A DNA stretch of 64,000 nucleotides from assembly GCF_009765905.1 (NCBI RefSeq), contig NZ_LMUO01000019.1, positions 544,173 to 608,172 on the forward strand, read 5' to 3'. The stretch comes from Mucilaginibacter sp. L196 (GTDB taxonomy: Bacteria > Bacteroidota > Bacteroidia > Sphingobacteriales > Sphingobacteriaceae). The position numbers and the translations under genes were made by a program. Shown one piece after another: positions 59,953 through 64,000 of this stretch (position 1 is the first letter of the stretch; each line of letters opens with the position of its first letter). The notes beneath the pieces are model-generated. The model saw nothing but the letters and a program-made list of their open reading frames with translations, made no database searches and was not told where the DNA came from.

Positions 59953-61194
59953 ATGTCAAGGAACAAATACCTTATACCTTTAATTCTGGTTACATCCCTA
60001 TTCTTTTTATGGGGTTTTGCTTACGGGTTGCTCGATGTTTTAAATAAGCATTTTCAGGAAACACTTAATATTTCAAAAACCCGTTCTACTTTATTGCAAG
60101 GGGCTTATTTCGGGGCGTACTTTTTAGTTGCCTTGCCTGCCGGCATATTCATGAATAAATACGGGTATAAAAAAGGGATTATTCTGGGCCTATGCTTATA
60201 TGCTATTGGCGCTTTTCTTTTTTATCCCGCTGCTGAGCAATTAAGCTTCAACTTTTTTTTAGTTGCGCTATTTATATTAGCTTCAGGATTAGCTTGCCTT
60301 GAAACAGCAGCCAATCCTTATGTAACAGTTTTGGGTAGCCCTGAAACATCTGAAACCAGGTTAAACCTTTCGCAATGTTTCAACGGTGTTGGAGCTTTTC
60401 TTGGGCCTATCATCGCAATTTTTCTATTCTTTGGTGGCGACAAAGGGCATTCGGGTAATCTCGATTCTGTTAAGATTATCTATGTTGTAATTGGGGTTGT
60501 GGTACTATTAATCGCCGGATTTTTCCTAAAAACATCACTTCCCGAGATAAAAGAAAGTGAGATTGTTTCTTCACAAGAATTGGATAAAAAACCATTGTTT
60601 GAACACAGCAATTTTAAATTTGGAGTAGTCGCGCAATTCTTTTATGTAGCGGCCCAGGTTGGTATAGCGGCATTTTTTATAAACTATTGTACCGAAGCAA
60701 ATACCGGTATTCAAAATGCTAAAGCGGCAGCATTATTATCTGCTGGTTTGATATTATTTACTGTCGGCAGGTTTGTCGGTACTGCTTTAATGCAAGTATT
60801 TGCCCCTAATAAATTACTTACTGCTTACGCGTTGATCAACGTTTTGCTTTGTGTAATAGTTGTACTAAATAAGGAATGGGTTTCTGTTTATGCGTTACTA
60901 GCGATATTCTTTTTTGAATCGATCATGTTCCCAACCATTTTTGCTTTAGGGCTGAAAGATTTAGGGCATCATACTAAAAAAGCATCTTCATTTTTAATTA
61001 TGTCGATAGTTGGCGGGGCAATAGTGCCAGTTGCTATGGGTTTAGTTGCTGATAAATACTCCACTTCCATTTCGTACGTGGTGCCATTATTTTGCTTTTT
61101 AGTTGTGGCTTGGTACGGATGGAAGGGATATAAAGTCAACGCGGCGAGCGAAGGAAAAGAAGAAGAACCATTAAAAGTAGTATTCAGGCACTAA
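59953..61194 (+). CDS. fucP: L-fucose:H+ symporter permease
   Basis: A 413-residue MFS transporter of the FucP/GluP group, 12 helices, importing L-fucose with protons. LFFLWGFAYGLLDVLNKHFQ (16-35) and the acidic residue within the first helices are the sugar/proton site. TRSTLLQGAYFGAYFLVALP and ASGLACLETAANPYVTVLG are strong FucP hallmarks, and SQCFNGVGAFLGP follows. It is the first gene of the L-fucose operon; the mutarotase follows after 4 bases. The 265-base upstream region has no exact -7 box: TTTATTTG near 59910 misses by one base. Confidence 0.93.
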   Translation: MSRNKYLIPLILVTSLFFLWGFAYGLLDVLNKHFQETLNISKTRSTLLQGAYFGAYFLVALPAGIFMNKYGYKKGIILGLCLYAIGAFLFYPAAEQLSFNFFLVALFILASGLACLETAANPYVTVLGSPETSETRLNLSQCFNGVGAFLGPIIAIFLFFGGDKGHSGNLDSVKIIYVVIGVVVLLIAGFFLKTSLPEIKESEIVSSQELDKKPLFEHSNFKFGVVAQFFYVAAQVGIAAFFINYCTEANTGIQNAKAAALLSAGLILFTVGRFVGTALMQVFAPNKLLTAYALINVLLCVIVVLNKEWVSVYALLAIFFFESIMFPTIFALGLKDLGHHTKKASSFLIMSIVGGAIVPVAMGLVADKYSTSISYVVPLFCFLVVAWYGWKGYKVNAASEGKEEEPLKVVFRH

Positions 61195-61198
61195 GCAC

Positions 61199-61528
61199 AT
61201 GCAGAAATTTTGTTTAACACTTGATCTGAAAAATGATCCTCAATTAATTGAGGAGTATATCCAACAACATAAAAATGTATGGCCTGAAATATTATCAAGC
61301 ATTACATCATCTGGTATTAACAATATGGAGATATATTGTTTAAGCACCCGGTTATTCATGATAATTGAGGCTGATAATGATTTTAGTTTTGAAAAGAAAA
61401 ATGCACTTGATCAGTCAAATCAAAAAGTGCAGGATTGGGAAACTTTAATGTGGAAATATCAACAAAGTCTACCGGGATCAAAACCCGGAGAGAAATGGAT
61501 AATGATGGAGAAGATATTTACGTTATAA
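61199..61528 (+). CDS. L-fucose/L-rhamnose mutarotase family protein
   Basis: A 109-residue COG3254-type (RhaM/FucM, DUF718) mutarotase interconverting alpha and beta anomers. QKFCLTLDLKNDPQLIEEYI starts the family; HKNVWPEILSSITSSGINNM has the His pattern, and YCLSTRLFMIIEADNDF follows. W-E-x-L-M-W-x-Y at the end is typical. It lies 4 bases after fucP. In the oxidative pathway it supplies the beta anomer for L-fucose dehydrogenase. Confidence 0.88.
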   Translation: MQKFCLTLDLKNDPQLIEEYIQQHKNVWPEILSSITSSGINNMEIYCLSTRLFMIIEADNDFSFEKKNALDQSNQKVQDWETLMWKYQQSLPGSKPGEKWIMMEKIFTL

Positions 61529-61546
61529 AAGAAATACTCTAAATAT

Positions 61547-62311
61547 ATGTTCAGTCTAAAAAACAAATCAGCAGTAATTACAGGCGGGGGAAGTGGTATT
61601 GGGAAGGCTATATCGCTGTTGTTTGCACAGCAAGGGGCTAACGTCCATATTATTGAACTCAATAAGGAAGCCGGTGCATCAACTGTCGATGAAATAAAAT
61701 CAGCAGGAGGAACAGCCTTTAGTTATACCTGCGATGTGAGTAAACAGCAAAATGTAGTGGATCTTTTTAATTCGATCGGTGTAATAGATATATTGATCAA
61801 TAATGCAGGTATTGCACATATTGGTAATGTAGAAACTACGGGTCAGGATGATTTTGACCGGGTGATGAATGTAAATGTAAAAGGCGCTTATAACTGCCTT
61901 TTTGCAGCGGTACCATTAATGAAAGTGAACAATGGTGGCGTTATATTAAATACTGCGTCTATTGCTGCAAGTGTGGGTATTACCGACAGATTCGCGTACT
62001 CAACCAGTAAAGGGGCTATCCATGCCATGACATTGTCTGTAGCGCGTGATTACTTGCAACATAATATACGTTGTAACTGTATCTCACCTGCAAGGATACA
62101 CACACCATTTGTAGATGGCTTCATCGCCCAAAATTATGCTGGCAGAGAAGAAGAGATATTCGAAAAGTTATCAAAAAGCCAGCCTATTGGCCGCATGGGT
62201 AAACCTAGCGAAGTTGCTTCATTAGCCTTGTATCTCTGTTCAGATGAGGCTGGTTTTGTGACTGGCTGCGATTATCCAATTGATGGCGGATTTATAACTT
62301 TAAATAATTAA
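61547..62311 (+). CDS. SDR dehydrogenase, probable 2-keto-3-deoxy-L-fuconate dehydrogenase
   Basis: A 254-residue classical short-chain dehydrogenase. NAD site AVITGGGSGIGKAISLLFAQ near residue 8, NNAG near 84, catalytic Ser in NTASIAASVG and YSTSK with Tyr/Lys near 150. C-terminal GRMGKPSEVASLALYLCSDE and GCDYPIDGGF are standard. In the Xanthomonas-type pathway such an enzyme oxidises 2-keto-3-deoxy-L-fuconate to the diketo acid hydrolysed by the FAH gene downstream. The assignment rests on position; L-fucose dehydrogenase is the alternative. Confidence 0.85.
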   Translation: MFSLKNKSAVITGGGSGIGKAISLLFAQQGANVHIIELNKEAGASTVDEIKSAGGTAFSYTCDVSKQQNVVDLFNSIGVIDILINNAGIAHIGNVETTGQDDFDRVMNVNVKGAYNCLFAAVPLMKVNNGGVILNTASIAASVGITDRFAYSTSKGAIHAMTLSVARDYLQHNIRCNCISPARIHTPFVDGFIAQNYAGREEEIFEKLSKSQPIGRMGKPSEVASLALYLCSDEAGFVTGCDYPIDGGFITLNN

Positions 62312-62366
62312 AATAAAATTAAACAGTAGCTATAGACGTTACCAAACTATAATTAAATAATAAAAT

Positions 62367-63218
62367 ATGAAACTGATCCGTTTTGGGGAAGCCGGTAAAG
62401 AGAAAACAGGTGTTATTATTAATGATAAACGTTATGATACCTCTGCCTTTGGAGAAGATTATAACGAACAATTTTTTGAAACTGACGGTTTAAATCGTTT
62501 AGCAGCTTTTTTAAAAGACAATAATAGTCTACCGCAAATAAGTGAAGATGTGCGCCTTGGCAGCCCGATTGGTCGTCCATCAAAAATTGTGTGCATTGGT
62601 TTAAATTACGTAGATCACGCTAAAGAAACCAATGCAACCCCTCCGCCAGAACCTGTTATATTCATGAAGTCTACAACGGCCATAGTTGGGCCAAATGATA
62701 ACATTATGATTCCAAAAGATTCGGTTAAAACGGATTGGGAAGTGGAACTTGCAATTGTTATAGGTAAAAAAGCGAGTTATGTTGATGAAGCTGATGCGAT
62801 GGATTATGTAGCAGGCTATGTGCTGCATAATGATGTGTCTGAACGTGAGTTTCAAATAGAACGCAGCGGAACATGGGATAAAGGAAAGGGCTGCGATACA
62901 TTTGCACCCATTGGCCCCTTTATAGCCACTGCCGACGAAATTAAAGATCCGGGGAACCTGCGTTTGTGGCTTAAGTTGAATGGCGAAACCATGCAGGATG
63001 GAACAACGGCTAACTTTATTTTTAATATTCCTTTTGTAATTGCTTATACCAGCAAATTTATGACGTTGTTACCCGGCGATATAATTTCTACAGGTACACC
63101 TGCAGGGGTTGGTTTAGGAATGAAGCCACCGGTATATCTTAAAGCGGGCGATGTGATAGAATTGGGAATAGATGGATTAGGTACCTCTACACAAAAATTG
63201 GTAGCCTACAAAAAATAA
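62367..63218 (+). CDS. FAH-family hydrolase, probable 2,4-diketo-3-deoxy-L-fuconate hydrolase
   Basis: A 283-residue fumarylacetoacetate-hydrolase-fold enzyme. PSKIVCIGLNYVDHAKETNA at about residue 71, VIFMKSTTAIVGPNDNI, the metal-binding Glu in DWEVELAIVIGKKASYV and GYVLHNDVSEREFQIERSGT with its Asp/Glu are clear. STGTPAGVGLGMKPPVYLKA follows near residue 245. In the non-phosphorylative L-fucose pathway this class splits the diketo acid into pyruvate and L-lactate. Gene order between two SDRs and behind fucP supports that, although a related FAH substrate cannot be excluded. Confidence 0.87.
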   Translation: MKLIRFGEAGKEKTGVIINDKRYDTSAFGEDYNEQFFETDGLNRLAAFLKDNNSLPQISEDVRLGSPIGRPSKIVCIGLNYVDHAKETNATPPPEPVIFMKSTTAIVGPNDNIMIPKDSVKTDWEVELAIVIGKKASYVDEADAMDYVAGYVLHNDVSEREFQIERSGTWDKGKGCDTFAPIGPFIATADEIKDPGNLRLWLKLNGETMQDGTTANFIFNIPFVIAYTSKFMTLLPGDIISTGTPAGVGLGMKPPVYLKAGDVIELGIDGLGTSTQKLVAYKK

Positions 63219-63221
63219 AAT

Positions 63222-64000
63222 ATGGATCTGCAACTAAAAGATAAGCTAATAATAGTTACCGGCGGTGCTAAAGGTATAGGCGAGGGTATTGTACAAGTCC
63301 TGGCTAAAGAGGGAGCTATCCCGGTAATTTTTGGCAGGAATGAACTGGATAACCTTAAAGTGGTATCAGCTATTGAAGCAGTGGGAGGAAAAGCCCATCA
63401 TGTGGTTGCTGAGCTAACTGATCCTGCTTCATGTGAAAACGCGGTAAAAGCTATTGCTGATAAATTTGGCAGGATAGATGGCTTGGTGAATAATGCAGGT
63501 GTTAACGATGGCGTAGGATTAGAAAATGGAGACTATGAAAAGTTTATGGCATCTCTGCACAAAAACCTAGTGCATTATTACCTTATAGCGCATCATGCTT
63601 TACCATGGCTTAAAAAGTCAAAGGGTTCCATTATCAATATAAGCTCTAAAACGGCTGAGACAGGGCAGGGGGGCACATCTGCCTATGCGGCATCAAACGG
63701 TGGACGGAATGCTTTAACGCGCGAATGGGCGGTTGAATTGCTTCCGTATGGCATCAGAGTGAATGCGATTATAGTAGCTGAATGCTGGACACCACTTTAT
63801 GAGAGATGGATTGAAACATTGCCGAATCCAGAAGAAAAACTTCAATCAATAGTTTCAAAAATTCCATTGGAGCAGAGAATGACTACATCCGAAGAAATAG
63901 CTAATATGGCTGCATTCCTTTTGTCACCGGTGTCGAGCCATACAACCGGGCAATTGGTTTATGTAGATGGCGGATATGTTCATTTGGATCGGGCAATTTC
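63222..64000 (+). CDS. SDR, probable L-fucose dehydrogenase (3' end cut)
   Basis: 259 codons are visible to the window edge; a few C-terminal residues are probably missing. It starts 3 bases after the FAH stop. MDLQLKDKLIIVTGGAKGIG is the classical NAD site, LVNNAGVND near residue 88, SerSK in INISSKTAE near 143. TREWAVELLPYGIRVNAI and GQLVYVDGGYV are the SDR C-terminal blocks. Burkholderia-type L-fucose dehydrogenases begin similarly. Tyr155 is present, but the usual YxxxK reads YAASN: codon AAC (63696-63698) gives Asn159 instead of the catalytic Lys. Activity may be impaired, or this may be a sequencing difference. Confidence 0.85.
   Translation, partial: MDLQLKDKLIIVTGGAKGIGEGIVQVLAKEGAIPVIFGRNELDNLKVVSAIEAVGGKAHHVVAELTDPASCENAVKAIADKFGRIDGLVNNAGVNDGVGLENGDYEKFMASLHKNLVHYYLIAHHALPWLKKSKGSIINISSKTAETGQGGTSAYAASNGGRNALTREWAVELLPYGIRVNAIIVAECWTPLYERWIETLPNPEEKLQSIVSKIPLEQRMTTSEEIANMAAFLLSPVSSHTTGQLVYVDGGYVHLDRAI

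Noticed and set aside
61064..61194. Candidate riboswitch or attenuator around the fucP 3' end
   Set aside because: No conserved fold could be drawn; the short intergenic spaces in the operon leave no room for one.

Overview
The window is chromosomal DNA from a member of the Bacteroidota, most probably Sphingobacteriaceae (Mucilaginibacter- or Pedobacter-like). I infer this from the fused SecDF, a Rho with a long acidic N-terminal insert, the DUF4254/GT9 pair, an IspE/PurS/PyrF gene set of Bacteroidota type, -7 boxes of the TAnnTTTG kind, and the scarcity of Shine-Dalgarno sequences. There are no phage, plasmid, CRISPR or rRNA genes. One tRNA gene is present: tRNA-Lys with anticodon CTT.

Layout. 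0-9.6 kb is mostly minus strand: the N-terminal part of secDF, folA, a four-helix-bundle protein, thyA, ispE (plus), a beta-hydroxyacid dehydrogenase, a LapA-like protein, an AT-rich gene-free stretch, an EamA transporter, LptF/G and tgt. 10.2-12.6 kb is a plus-strand overlapping trio (GT2, ECF sigma, rsmG). 12.7-14.6 kb is a BlaI/M56-peptidase pair with three operator dyads. 14.7-34.4 kb is housekeeping: dprA; sixA/GT9/DUF4254; polX; sppA; folK; an Hpt protein; purS/pssA; rho; pyrF; a REP-associated transposase; an exonuclease/GIY-YIG fusion; yidC/pyrG; a membrane glycosyltransferase; gmhB. 34.9-40.9 kb is gltBD. 41-52.8 kb holds small accessory genes (ArsR/AHSA1 pair, SpoU methyltransferase, galK, YciI, a lipoprotein, an aldo/keto reductase, an FAD oxidoreductase, TMEM175, a TPR histidine kinase, Rrf2, DinB, an RRM protein). 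52.8-54.8 kb looks decayed: a frameshifted ECF sigma remnant and an orphan signal-peptide fragment flank an MFS sugar porter. 54.8-59.7 kb holds purU, a tandem Usp, an internally duplicated membrane protein, tRNA-Lys and topB. From 59.95 kb to the end is the start of a non-phosphorylative L-fucose catabolic operon (transporter, mutarotase, SDR, FAH hydrolase, second SDR cut by the window edge).

Several genes serve envelope construction: SecDF and YidC for membrane insertion; LptF/G, GmhB, GT9/DUF4254 and GT39-like for LPS and glycans; PssA for phospholipid. Folate and nucleotide genes (folA, thyA, folK, purU, purS, pyrF, pyrG) recur through the window but are not one operon.

The most unusual content is non-coding or degenerate. 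Octamer tandem arrays sit directly upstream of three consecutive genes. There is a perfect nested 28-bp palindrome, a REP-flanked transposase, a BIME-like double-REP element, and two dispersed GC-rich repeats. Several recognisable enzymes lack expected residues: PolX palm aspartates, the Tgt zinc cysteines, and the SDR catalytic lysine. I did not find a clearly new multigene system. All function calls rest on reading motifs by eye, with no database search.
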